64,000 bases of DNA from Tretioscincus oriximinensis (Eukaryota; Chordata; Lepidosauria; Squamata; Gymnophthalmidae). The stretch lies in assembly GCA_022410635.1 (NCBI GenBank), contig JAJVDF010000238.1, positions 1,247,366-1,311,365 of the forward strand. Reading direction: 5' to 3'. Below the pieces are notes generated by a model that made no database searches, was not told the DNA's origin, and was given only the letters and a program-made list of their open reading frames with translations. Position numbers and translations under genes: made by a program. Within the stretch, counting starts at the first letter, position 1. Each line of letters begins with the position of its first letter. Below are positions 23,441 through 33,558 of the stretch, in pieces.

Positions 23441-24020
23441 TAGTGGTTGTTGATTTTTGGTCAGTCTACTCTCCTGCTGACTTCCTCCCCAAGCAGGACT
23501 CCTCTTTGGCAACTGTCTCATGACTGCTTTTGAGCAACTGGCCAACTCACCATCCTGCTGGCTACCTTGTGGAGTGGGATTCCTCTTCAGCAAACGCCAC
23601 ACAGTGGCTGCCAGTGAGGTTGGGCAAATAACTTTTGTCTTTGACACTTGTCTTTCCTCTTTTTTTCTTCCTTCCTTCCTTTCTCTTCTCCTCCCCTTAA
23701 CCTCTAAGCCTTTAGTCATACACCTAGTCAATTATTATGCTAGGGATATACCTATAACAAATAATGCAAACACAGGCTTGTATATGAACATTTTTAGTCT
23801 ATCATTTGTAACCTCTTTGTCTCCATTCTGCCGGCACCCTTTAGTCTACATTAGGAGGCAAGAAGACAACATTCAGACTGTGTTCCATTTTCCCCCTCCT
23901 CCTCAAACTACACTTTCTGAACCCCCCTTTTACTTTGGAATCAACAATCATTTGAAAAAGAGCACGTTTGCCATTTAAAAACTCTTCTCTTTTGTGCAAT
24001 TGTGTAATTACATAAACACA
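23441..24020. other. Non-coding stretch
   Basis: An open frame of 152 codons at 23520-23978 has no recognisable domain and overlaps residual pyrimidine bias. No gene call is supported. Confidence 0.4.
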
Positions 24021-24187
24021 GAAGAAGAAGAAGAAGGAGGAGGAGAAGGAGGAGGAGAAGGAGGAGAAGGAGGAGAAGGAGAAGAAGAAGGAGAAGGAGA
24101 AGGAGAAGGAGAAGGAGAAGGAGAAGGAGAAGGAGAAGGAGAAGAAGAAGAAGAAGAAGAAGAAGGAGAAGAAGAAGGAGAAGAAGA
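24021..24187. repeat. (GAA/GGA)n microsatellite, expanded SINE tail
   Basis: About 167 nt of GAA, GGA and GAAGGA units abut the 3' end of the minus-strand SINE at 24185. In SINE orientation it is (CTT/CTC)n following CAAGTTCTTCTTCTCC. The frame reading Glu/Gly on + and Leu on minus is an artefact. Confidence 0.95.
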
Positions 24188-24482
24188 ACTTGGTTCTTAT
24201 ATCCCACTTTTCTCACCTTTCAAAGGGACTCAAAGCAGCTTACAAGGATATATTTTGCCCGCAGGCTTCCATTCTATCTTCCCCACCAGGCTATGGTGGT
24301 TCCCATGTATCTACTTGCAGTCAGTTGCAATTTCTTGCAATTCATGCTTTCGAATAGCTGGGTTGGCTAGAGCTACAGGTTAGTGGAAGGTGCTCACCCC
24401 TCCCCACNTCCCACACAGGGCTTCGAAACCCGATCTGCCAGGCGAGAGACAAATTCCTAAGCGACTGAGCTATCTGTGCCTG
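24185..24482 (-). mobile_element. tRNA-derived SINE, near full length
   Basis: On the minus strand this starts GGCACAGATAGCTCAGTCGC. It has an A box TAGCTCAGTCGCTTAGG (24456-24473) and a B box GGGTTTCGAAG (24421-24431) at tRNA-like spacing, that is, an RNA polymerase III promoter. The body is 'tRNA-unrelated', and the 3' end reads GTAAGCTGCTTTGAGTCCC, then AAAGTGGGATATAAGAACC. The copy at 3036-3347 is the same family. Mobility would depend on a partner LINE sharing the 3' end. Confidence 0.85.
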
Positions 24483-25088
24483 CATAATAAATACATAAAG
24501 CCAAGGCATTTTAAACAGAGGAGGTGATCACTATTATGGCGAATGTGCCATCAGCATACACCCAAGGGAACAGACCATGAAAACTGGGACATCTTCCCCA
24601 TTTTTGTTATTGCACCAACTTTTCCAATATCAGACTGCAAACTGTCAAGACATTTTAAAAACAGGAGATGATTGGAAAGAAGGACGGAGAGGGACATAAT
24701 GGGGAAAGGAACAGCTAGAAAGCCCTCCACACAGCCACATATGGATGGAGAGGAGGATATCCAGGCCTTCCCTTTTTCTTACCCAGAGATGGCTGTTTTC
24801 ACTTCAAAATAATTCAGATATCTCTCTGTAAAGTTTATGTACAGAACGAATGTATGTACTGTAAGTTTTTTTAGCAAGATCAGAACCATCTTTGTTTCAG
24901 TCTTTAGTAAATGAGAAAGGACAGCTTTAAATTCAAACTGCAGGTTTAGGAAGAATTGGGGACAAAAAGACAATTGCTATCAGTCCAGCTGTCAGAGATG
25001 GACAGCAATTTTTTGGCAATTTGGGAGGGGTAGTTACTCTCAGTGAAAACACCTTCAAATAACATTGGACTGGTAGATTGGTAACATC
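24483..25088. other. Non-coding stretch
   Basis: No gene or repeat was recognised. Confidence 0.45.
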
Positions 25089-25089
25089 A

Positions 25090-25271
25090 GGGCCCTATAC
25101 CCACGGAGCCTTACTCTGGGCTCAGTCTTGGAATAGGTGCCTGCCATCAACGTGCTTATGTAGACTATGGCAGGCCCTGACTATGGTTACTGCCATAGAC
25201 TACACTGACATGTGGATAACCAAGTTCTGTCCAGAGATACAGCCCATAATAAGACTCATTGGGGACAGGGC
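25090..25271. mobile_element. Palindromic MITE 'GTCCCCACTGAGCC', copy 4
   Basis: GGGCCCTATACCCACGGAGCC opens the unit. Arms with TGCCTGCCATCAACGTGC and TGTAGACTATGGCAGGCCC are inverted to GCCATAGACTACACTGACAT, and it ends ATTGGGGACAGGGCTC. It has diverged from copies 12782 and 33386, so it is older. Confidence 0.8.
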
Positions 25272-26062
25272 TCTAATATAGTAGCAGGGACTGGTTAAAG
25301 ATGGTTAACCAATTTTGTGTAGAAGCCATTAATATTCTTTGCTACGCAGAATGCTTGGAAGATGTTTGTAACCTGAATTCTTTTTTTCTGTACTTTGAAA
25401 TGCAAGTTATCCTCCAGGATCGGAGTGATTGGCAGTGCCTTTGGTTTGCACTAAAAACAAAACTTTTTTATAGCTCTTGGAATTCTTTTTCTTTTAACTC
25501 TGGATTCAAGTTTTTGTCATGCTGCCATGGTTAGAGCTGAGGACCAGTGCTTGTATCCTAGCCGAGAAACCTTACACTGACCCTGGGACTCCCATTCAGA
25601 AACAGTTTGAGAGGAAAAATAATTGGAATATGTTTTAGCCCACTTCTGACAGGAAACTTCCATGGACTGTCCAGCGTGAGGTGAAACCATTTAAGTCCCT
25701 GTCCGAAAGGCATCTTTGATGCTTTTTCTTAATTTGTGCCTAAATTTACAATTACTTTTTTTGCACACAATTTAAAGTGGTCTTTGTGAGTTTATTGCTC
25801 ATGTCTTTATTCACTGCTCAAAAAAAATAAATCATTAAAAGACACAGACACTCATAAGTAAAACATAAATTACGAGTGATGTTTGTAAGGTCAGGTCATG
25901 TCACAAACCCTTGGAACAGTCATGTCTTTTTCTAGATTGTGTTGGATTTGGGGTCGTTTTAAAATACGTCTTTACATTTTCTTTACATTTAACTTTTTGA
26001 AAGCTTGAGACATTAACAGAAAGTTATATTCCATTGATTTGGAACTAAATGATTTGATAAAT
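25272..26062. other. Non-coding stretch
   Basis: No gene or repeat was recognised. Confidence 0.45.
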
Positions 26063-26075
26063 ACAGTATTTCTAG

Positions 26076-26270
26076 CAAAGGAGCTAGCAGCACTTTGAGA
26101 CTAATTTGAGAAAAGTGGTTGGCATAAGCTTTCGTAGACAGGTCTACTTCTTCAGACAAGTAGACCTGTCTACGAAAGCTTATGCCAACCACTTTTCTCA
26201 AGTTAGTTTCAAAGTGCTGCTAGATCCTTTGCTGGACTTTCTGCTAGACTAACACGGCTATTTCTCTGAA
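26076..26270. mobile_element. Penelope-like fold-back copy B with 13-bp duplication
   Basis: Arms 26076-26149 and 26158-26231 are near-perfect inverted copies around CTTCAGAC. The right side continues into the unpaired terminus, the inverse of TTTCAGAGAAATAGCCGTG. The element is flanked by ACAGTATTTCTAG on both sides (26063-26075 and 26271-26283), a 13-bp target duplication. That length points to target-primed insertion rather than a cut-and-paste transposon. Inverted dimers are known for Penelope-like elements. Confidence 0.7.
26120..26155 (-). ncRNA. Hammerhead-like ribozyme core (copy B, probably inactive)
   Basis: On the minus strand the order is CTGAAGA (26155-26149), a 6-bp hairpin GTAGAC/GTCTAC with loop CT, GAAA (26133-26130) and GCTTATGC (26129-26122). 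This matches the hammerhead CUGANGA, stem II, GAAA, stem III layout. The base after stem III is C where U is required next to the cleavage site, so cleavage is doubtful. Hammerhead motifs are established in Penelope-like elements. Activity is not shown here. Confidence 0.45.
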
Positions 26271-26335
26271 ACAGTATTTCTAGGCATGTATAAAACAACT
26301 GCTTATTTTCTCACACAATTTTAAGAATTAAAGTA

Positions 26336-26420
26336 TTATTAATTTATTTGCTGTATATTTAAGCCATACTTAAGCCTCTAAAAGGATCTCAGAGCAGCTT
26401 ACAAAATGTTAATAATGCAA
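26336..26420 (-). mobile_element. SINE/LINE 3' tail fragment
   Basis: (TTTA) followed by TTTAAGCCATACTTAAGCCT and GATCTCAGAGCAGCTTACAA is a decayed inverse of the SINE-type 3' end GTAAGCTGCTTTGAG. Confidence 0.5.
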
Positions 26421-29400
26421 TTCAGGTCCTTTTCTTCAGGATTTTATAGTCTGATATGGCATACAGGAAAGGAAAAATATATGTAGGACAGATGGTGCTA
26501 TCTCTAAAAGACAAGGTTCTTAGAGTCCCAGAGTGAAAGCTGGCAAGGTGGAGGGCACAGCCTGATGAGGGAACGGATTAAAGGAGCTAAATTTGATTAG
26601 AACCATCAATTTCAATGGAACCCTATTTTGGTCCAGGTGGTTTGTAGTTACCACAAAACTAAAAAAAAGGAATTCAAACAAGCAACACAACAAGCAACAA
26701 CAACTCTCTTGAAAACAATATCAGAATTCCAATAGCTGGTACATAATATACTTTTATACTAAGAAAAATATACACTAAATATACATATACATTTTTTTTA
26801 ATTGTAAAAAAATTAAAATATGCATGGTCCAGACTATTTCCAGTAAAAATTCCAAAAAAAGAGGATATGAGTAAGCTAAATGGAGATTCACCAGGGACCA
26901 GACACAGATCTTATTTTTTGTACTTTTATTATATCGTAACTCCAGTAGCACTAATTTGGAACATATACATTTTATTTTATAATTAAAGAACATGCTAATT
27001 TATTTTTTCTTAGTAACAATAGCTATTGGCTATTGGAATTTTGAGTGATGCTATTAAGGAGTGATGCTACACAAATCCCTTTTTATTAATAAAATAATAA
27101 ACATTTCCGTTATTTAAATTTCATAATATTTACCCTAGCCAGCCCCACCACAAGTTTACTCTTCCAATTATTTATTTTTTTCTTTGGAAACCTCATACTT
27201 TCTACCTCTGTTTCACTCTCCTTTATCTCCAAGTTATATTGAATCCAACTCCTGATATTTGTTCTGTTTCTTTCTTAGTGTCATACCTTTCCATTCCATT
27301 TTTTTGTCCCCAGTCATATCAAAGGTTTTACTAATGTGTATTTTTAATTCTCTGTTACCTACCCTGGGACCTATGATGAAGGGCAAGATATAAATCCCTT
27401 AAATAAATAAAATATAAATAATTCCCATGCATAGGCTTGATTCACACTTGGCATTAGTTTGTTCCAGAAAATGGTCTAAGGGAACTGTTGTCCATTTGCC
27501 ATTCCAGCCAAGCACAGAATTCAAGCCTGAGAAAGAGAACAGAAGAGAGTGAAGGGAGAGTAGCAAATGAAAAAAAAAAGTCTGCCAGCAGCCCTGCATA
27601 CTAATATTGCGTTATTGATAACACTCAGTAGCAATGGCTGGGAGTTGCTGTGTTTCTACAATGCAGCGAGCATATCTCATTATGCAAGCCTGTAGAGCAC
27701 ATCACAACTAGTGTGCGGACCCTCTGTGCAGTTTTCCCATCTTNACCTCAAACCATCTGGGGAAGATGTTGAGTATTCCAGAAGGCAGCAGAAACTGCAA
27801 AATATGGAAATGTATCATCTGAGATGCACCTTGGAGCAGTCTGAAATCACAAGTAGAGAAAAAGGCTGTATTAAATGCATTATGACAGTGTTTGCCCATT
27901 TCTTTTCGTAGTCAGAAGGAAATCCATTCCTGACATGAAACCTTCCCTTCTACCCATCTTAAGATGAAGCCAGATACCCTGAATCTGGCAGTTAAATTCA
28001 GACTGGAATTCAGAACTTACACTTCTGAAGCTGTGGATAAATGCTCTGGGATAGTGGTAAGATATGTGGAGGGTGGGGAAACACTTTGAAGGATGGTTTC
28101 AGTCAGCTGGGGGTGGTTGGGGGTTGAGAACCAATGGAAAGGGGAGAGGGAAGCATGATTTACCTATGAAAATCCTATGCCTTCCATCCCTCTTATGTAC
28201 TATATTTCCTCTATTATCCACACACATGCACAGAGCTCCCATTCAACCTCAGTCTGATCTTGATTCTACGTTATGCAGCCACCGCATGGTGAAGGACAAC
28301 TACTACATATCCTGGGAGGCCTATGTCTCCAGTAGAGGAAAGGTGAAATGGGAGCCCAAGGGTATGAGGGATGTGAACTAAAGGGTATGAGGGTTTTTGT
28401 AGGTAAATTGTGCCTTCCCACTCAATGGTTATCCCTCCCCCTGTTGATGCTCCTTCCCCCCTCAGGGCCAGGTCCCCTCCCCTGTCTTACACCTATTCTG
28501 AAAGCAGTTACCACACTTTAAAGCAGTAGCAGCTGTGGTGGCAATTTTGGAAGTGTGACATCAAGATCCCAGACTGAATTTGACTTTCTGTTAAGTCGGA
28601 TTCAGTTAGGATTAATTAGGGGTGTCTGACCCTGGCCATAGTGGAAGGAAGAAGTATCAGAAGAAAGTCAAGGATAATAATTCCTTGTGAAATTATCTTT
28701 CTTAAGGACCATGAAAATAAAAGCTAAAAGTACAATGAGTGCAAGTGTACGTTCTGCAATTCTTTTTGAATAAGTGTTTGAATAAGTTCATGAGATACAT
28801 TGAAACATTAGTCTTTTCTTTAGCCCATTCTGCAAGGCTAGTAATAGAGCAAGACAGACCATAGTAACATTTACAAAATGAACAGTAGCTGATTTAAGTG
28901 TCCATTTGTACTCTGCTGTGTTTGTAAATTATGCTGTTAAATGACTCCTGTCAACCTCTTGCAAAACATATCTTGTGTATCTTAACAGAAACATAAGTCT
29001 GGATAATGTCACCTTAGTTTGCACACTTTTTAATTCCTTATCTTAGGCTCATAATATTGTTCGGCTTTTCCTCCCTCTTTTTAATCCTTATTTCTAAGAG
29101 ATAACGTAATTCAAACCAAAGTAAGCTATTAATTGTTCTTGAAGATTTCAAGATTGGGATATCAGCATTTTTACCTATGGTAGTTTACAAACCAAAGAGA
29201 TGTGATTGTCAGGTCTCCAACGCTTGCTTTCAGACATATTTTATGAAAAAACTCAGAATTACTTTCACATAGTCATGTCAGCTTGCAAAAGACAGAATTT
29301 GTGCCGTATGCAATAAGCAAACTTACACCAATTTGAGTTGATTTAATTTTGGATCATTACTAATCCAATAATGCACCACTGATTTAGCTCAGATCACATA

Positions 29401-30600
29401 GAAAGATTAAAAAAACCCAGATACCTGCACATTGACTAAACACAAAACATTTTGTATTAAAGAATTTAGTCTCTAATAAGCACGTCCTGTGTTGGTATTT
29501 GAGTAACCATTACATATTGGTCAGAATTCGCCCTGGGCAGTTGAGTGTTTAGCTTAATTGAACCAGACTGTGCAAGATAAAACAGATCTTTTAAAGAATG
29601 TCCAGCCAACCTCCCTATGTTTAGATTATTTCAATCATAACAAGGGAAATTATTCCAATATAAAGATTATTTGTTATAGTCAGCATTTCCCCATTTATTT
29701 AAAGCTGAATGCAGTACAGGAGAGCTGCCACTCTAGAGTGCTGGGAATCATTAAGGTCTGGAAATCGAATCTAAAATCCAGGACAATAAGATCACATCAG
29801 ATATGAAATCACAGATTTGATGCATTTGTGGGGAGTTCCAATCTGTATTATTCTCTGCTGCTATTACCGTACTTTACAGTCTTTTTGTCTAAAAGTTCCA
29901 ATACTATTTGCATAATTTTTCTGTGGTCAGGGAGAACTGGCCAGAATTCCAGATGAAAAGGGGCCCATCTGCCCACTCCAGGATTTACCTGCATTTCGAA
30001 TATGCGGGTCCATGATGCTCTTTGCTCGGCAGCCCTGGTAACTCAGCTATAGTTCCAGTATGCAGTGTGCAGGAAATTGGCANATGATGTATGGTGTATT
30101 TGGGCTTTGCAATTACCATGTCCATGCATAGGTGGTCTAGAATTATTGATTCAGGCAGGAATCTCCTGCCGCAGGACCCATTCTAATGTTGACTTTTGGA
30201 GCAATTTCTGGGAATGTAACTGGAATGTTTCCGACAGGCAAAGTGTTCCACCCTTCACCTAGTTCAAAATAATTTTTTCCAGGCTATGAGTGTTATTCTG
30301 GATAAGGCTCAACACGATCTATTTTTCACCTCATAGCTACCACATTAACTTTGATCGCATTTGTTAACATGTAGAAGTATACTAGTATGCACAGCGCTGA
30401 GTCCAATAGCACAGAATGTGTTACTGCCTTGAAATCACATCCAGCTTTTTCAGCTTTAGAATATGAGATGAGGTCTGNTTAAGGTTACCACGTACCCCAA
30501 AGAGCACTAGATTATCCTGGATTTGGAAGTAACTGCCATTGATTTGGGGCTCTCCTGATCATTCAAAAACCCACTCACTCCCAGCTTTTCATGTATGATG
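26421..30600. other. Long non-coding stretch
   Basis: About 4 kb without a recognisable gene. The only structure seen is a SINE-type 3' tail at about 27360-27412 (CCCTGGGACC, GGGCAAGATATAAATCC, AAAT units). Open frames such as 28064-28381 have no recognised domain or splice context. Confidence 0.45.
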
Positions 30601-30611
30601 TTGCAGTGGGA

Positions 30612-31096
30612 TAGGCTGTCCTTTTCTGGGGGGGAAACCTGGTTTTGGGATGTCTACTCTCCTAGGGGGGGGGCATTTCCCCATTTTTTGCTGAAGGGAA
30701 AATTTTAAAAAAACATTTTTTTATTTTTTAAAATTCACTGCACCACTACTAGGGGGCTCTGGCAACCGGGGCCAACTCCTGAAGGCACCCTCTCCTCAGT
30801 GAAAAATAGAAAATGAAACTTCTCATGCACTTCAAAAAAATCTCAAGTGAACATAAGAACATAAGAACATAAGAAGAGCCATACTGGATCAGGCCACAGC
30901 CCATCGAGTCCAGCATTCTGTGTCACACAGAGGCCCACCAGATGCACCTGGGCAGTCCGAACAGAGGAAAGCAAAATATGCTTTGCGGATTTCTCAAGAG
31001 GGGTTTTCAGAGGGTTTTGCATGTTGGTGGGTGATATGCAAAATAGCATGAATATTAATTATCCCAATTTGAGCCTCAGAAAATCTGGTCAGCGTA
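30612..31096. mobile_element. hAT family 1 element with nested CR1 tail
   Basis: The left end TAGGCTGTCCTTTTCTGGG and the right end CAGAAAATCTGGTCAGCGTA are inverted termini of the TAGGCTGACCAGATG family. The flanks CAGTGGGA (30604-30611) and CACTGGGA (31097-31104) match at 7 of 8 positions, the hAT signature. The interior block CACTACTAGGGGGCTCTGGC is shared with 55311-55959, where it occurs three times. A 5'-truncated CR1-like tail (30849-30980) is inserted inside. Confidence 0.85.
30849..30980 (-). mobile_element. CR1-like LINE tail nested in hAT
   Basis: Three AACATAAG units, then AGAGCCATACTGGATCAGGCC, run to GGAAAGCAAAATATGC. About 120 nt are almost identical to 49251-49372, showing a young subfamily. 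Only the terminal 130 nt inserted, typical CR1 truncation. Confidence 0.85.
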
Positions 31097-31104
31097 CACT
31101 GGGA

Positions 31105-31790
31105 TAATGTTGCCCTGACCATTTCTGGGTTGTAAAAACGTGGGCAAGGCCCAGTGTGATTTTATGAAGCCTCTTCCACCTCCCAGCTATATCAGGCTTC
31201 CCTACTGGCCAGTACCATTCTGCAGTCCTGACCTCTGCCCACTGCTGGATCTGAAGTACAGATGTCCACTACTAACAGTGCCTCCCTGTGTTCTTGCCAT
31301 CTGTGCCTTCTGGCTTGGTGTTTTTGGCCAAACACCAAGAAATGTTGTTGTGGGCCCCTTAGAGCTACAGGGAGTGGGACAAAACACTGCCATTCAGAAT
31401 CATGCCGTGGCGAAGGAAGGTGGCAACATCAGTGGTGATATGTGTGGGGAAGAGAGTTGGGGCAGTCAAAGCTCTGCCATTTTTTTAAAAGCAGAAGACA
31501 CTTTTTTAAAAAAAACGCTGTTTGGGCCAAATGCAGGTAGTCCCAATGTGGTAGTCCAAGCTCTGCTTAAATCTGGCCACAACTCTTCTACTCCAACATC
31601 CTGTGGTTCACTTATTGTTTCTGGGCATCTCAAGCAGAAGAAAAGGCAGTCCTTTTAGCTGTTCGTCATTGCCCACAAATAACCTTTACAAGNATTCACC
31701 TATCTCTCCAATCTGGAAGCAGTGTGTAGGTATCCATTCTAGTAGTCACTGAATCATCTGGACTCAAAGGTACAAAAGGCACATGGGAGG
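31105..31790. other. Non-coding stretch with one long open frame
   Basis: A 172-codon frame on + at 31140-31658 begins soon after the hAT element. I recognise no domain, no splice sites with good context and no relatives in the window, so I do not call it a gene. Confidence 0.4.
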
Positions 31791-31796
31791 CAACAG

Positions 31797-32180
31797 AATA
31801 TAAGAGGAGCCCTGCTGAATCGGGCCAGAGCCCATCTAGTCCAGTACTCTGACTCACATAGTGGCCCACCAATTGCACATGGGTAGTATGAAACAGAAGA
31901 AGGCAAATGGTACTTTGGGAATACTGCCTGTTGCTCCATCCTGGAGTCAGCATCAAAAGATCCATCCTAGTATCCATTTATACCCTTGGTGTCCATGAAC
32001 TTGNCTAATGCTGTCTTAAAGCTATCCAAGCTGTTAGCTACCACCACCTCTTCTGGAAGTAAATTCCACAGGCCAATGAACCTCTGGGTGAAAAAATACT
32101 TTCCTTTGACCATCCTCTCTCTTCTGCCCATCTGTTTCAAGGAATGCCTTCTGTTCCTAGTGTTGTGTGATACAGAAAAT
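31797..32180 (-). mobile_element. CR1-like LINE, 3' UTR and ORF2 tail
   Basis: The inverse tail reads ATAAGAGGAGCCCTGCTGAAT, then CCAGAGCCCATCTAGTCCAG. The inverse of the ORF2 end has CTTCTGGAAGTAAATTCCAC and GGGTGAAAAAATACTTTCC (NxWNxLPEE and YFFTxR regions on the minus strand). It is 5'-truncated near 32180. Confidence 0.85.
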
Positions 32181-33385
32181 AATTTGAAACAACCATTAGA
32201 AATCTTTGATGAATTTGCCCATCCTGAATGTACATTTTCCTATCGGAACACTCAAATATGTTTATCAGTATCCTCAACTCTGTCTGGGATGAGCTTCAAA
32301 AAAAGTCTTTTGACTGTACTTTTTCAGTTCTGAAGTGGAGAGAAGGATCAGATATTTCAAGCTTCTGCTTGACTTTGTTGTTGCTGCAAGACTGAAAGGC
32401 ACCATATGCTATTAAAAAACTTTTCCCCCCAGCACAGAGAAACCCTGTGTAAGTATGTACTAATGTAATGGCTGTAGATTTGATTAAAAATAACTACTGC
32501 AATAACATCTTATCAGAATGCGGGATGAAGACAAATTTGGTTATTCCAGGGACAGGCTTACAGCAGTGGAAATGTAGACAAATGCTGATGGATTTTTCAC
32601 CTCTGTCCAAAACCTTTATCCTGGAGTGAAGCTCTGTTTTGAAGATGTAGACAAATAGCCAATGCCCTGCTGCTGTTGAAGCAAACATTATAAACTAGAA
32701 AAATCTTGGCTTCAAGTAGAAAATAAATGTTAGATGGAAAATGGCATTCTTTTTAAATATTTAGGACAGGCAAACATTAAATAAATACCTTTCTTAGCAA
32801 GGGGCTATAAAATGGGGCATGTTATATAGAAAAAATGTAAAGAATATTAAACTTGAGATGTCACAAGCCAATGTGAGTTATACACAACATGTCAGATTTT
32901 CTTTAAAATAGACAGAAAAACAGGCTTAACTTTGGCTGCCTCCAGACAGTGAGAAGAAAATATATTATACTGTTTGCATTCCACAAATGCTTGTCATCCC
33001 CCCTGCCAAACGACCGGGCACAATCATGGGGCTAAANAAGGTACATATCTGTCTGTATGTTTTGGAGATGTTGAAGTTGCTACTTCTAGGTAATTTAATG
33101 GCATGGAATATTTTTAAAAATGTATATGTGCATGTATAGCCACCATTTTGTAGCCATACACATATCCAAGATGGTAAATCACAGAAGCAAGCATCCAGAC
33201 ACAGTAAGTCATTTTGCTGTTGCAGGGAAATCTAGGTGGGGAGTTTATTTTTATACAACAGAGATACTGTACATTATCACACAAAATTCTAGGATTCTGT
33301 TGAGGTTGCCATGGATACATGTGGCAATCTCGGCATACCCTGAGATAATCTCAGATTTTAGAACTTGTTTGGAAGCACTCAGTTC
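32181..33385. other. Non-coding stretch
   Basis: No gene or repeat was recognised. Confidence 0.45.
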
Positions 33386-33558
33386 CTGTCCCCACTGAGC
33401 CTTCTTCTTGGCTATATCTCAGAATAGGAATGTGCCATCTACATGCTAGTGTAGGCTATGGCAGGCCCAGAATGGGGCCTGCCACAGCCTACACTGGCAT
33501 GTGGATGACCAAGCTCTGTACCGAGATATAACCCAGAATAAGGCTCAGTGGGGACAGT
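33386..33558. mobile_element. Palindromic MITE 'GTCCCCACTGAGCC', copy 5
   Basis: Complete arms: CTGTCCCCACTGAGCC, GGCTATATCTCAGAATAGGA, TGTAGGCTATGGCAGGCCC, then the inverse ending GGCTCAGTGGGGACAG. It is the best preserved copy and nearly identical to 12782-12946. The flanks GTTCC and GTACC could be a decayed 5-bp duplication but are not decisive. Confidence 0.85.

Noticed and set aside
23941..24383. Poly-Leu and Glu/Gly-rich frames
   Set aside because: They are translations of the (GAA/GGA)n array and the adjoining SINE.
24421..24473. Functional tRNA gene
   Set aside because: The A and B boxes belong to the head of a SINE. The cloverleaf is degenerate and continues directly into the SINE body.
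31140..31658. 172-codon plus-strand frame
   Set aside because: No domain was recognised. Two poly(A/T) interruptions and the lack of a transcript context argue against a gene.
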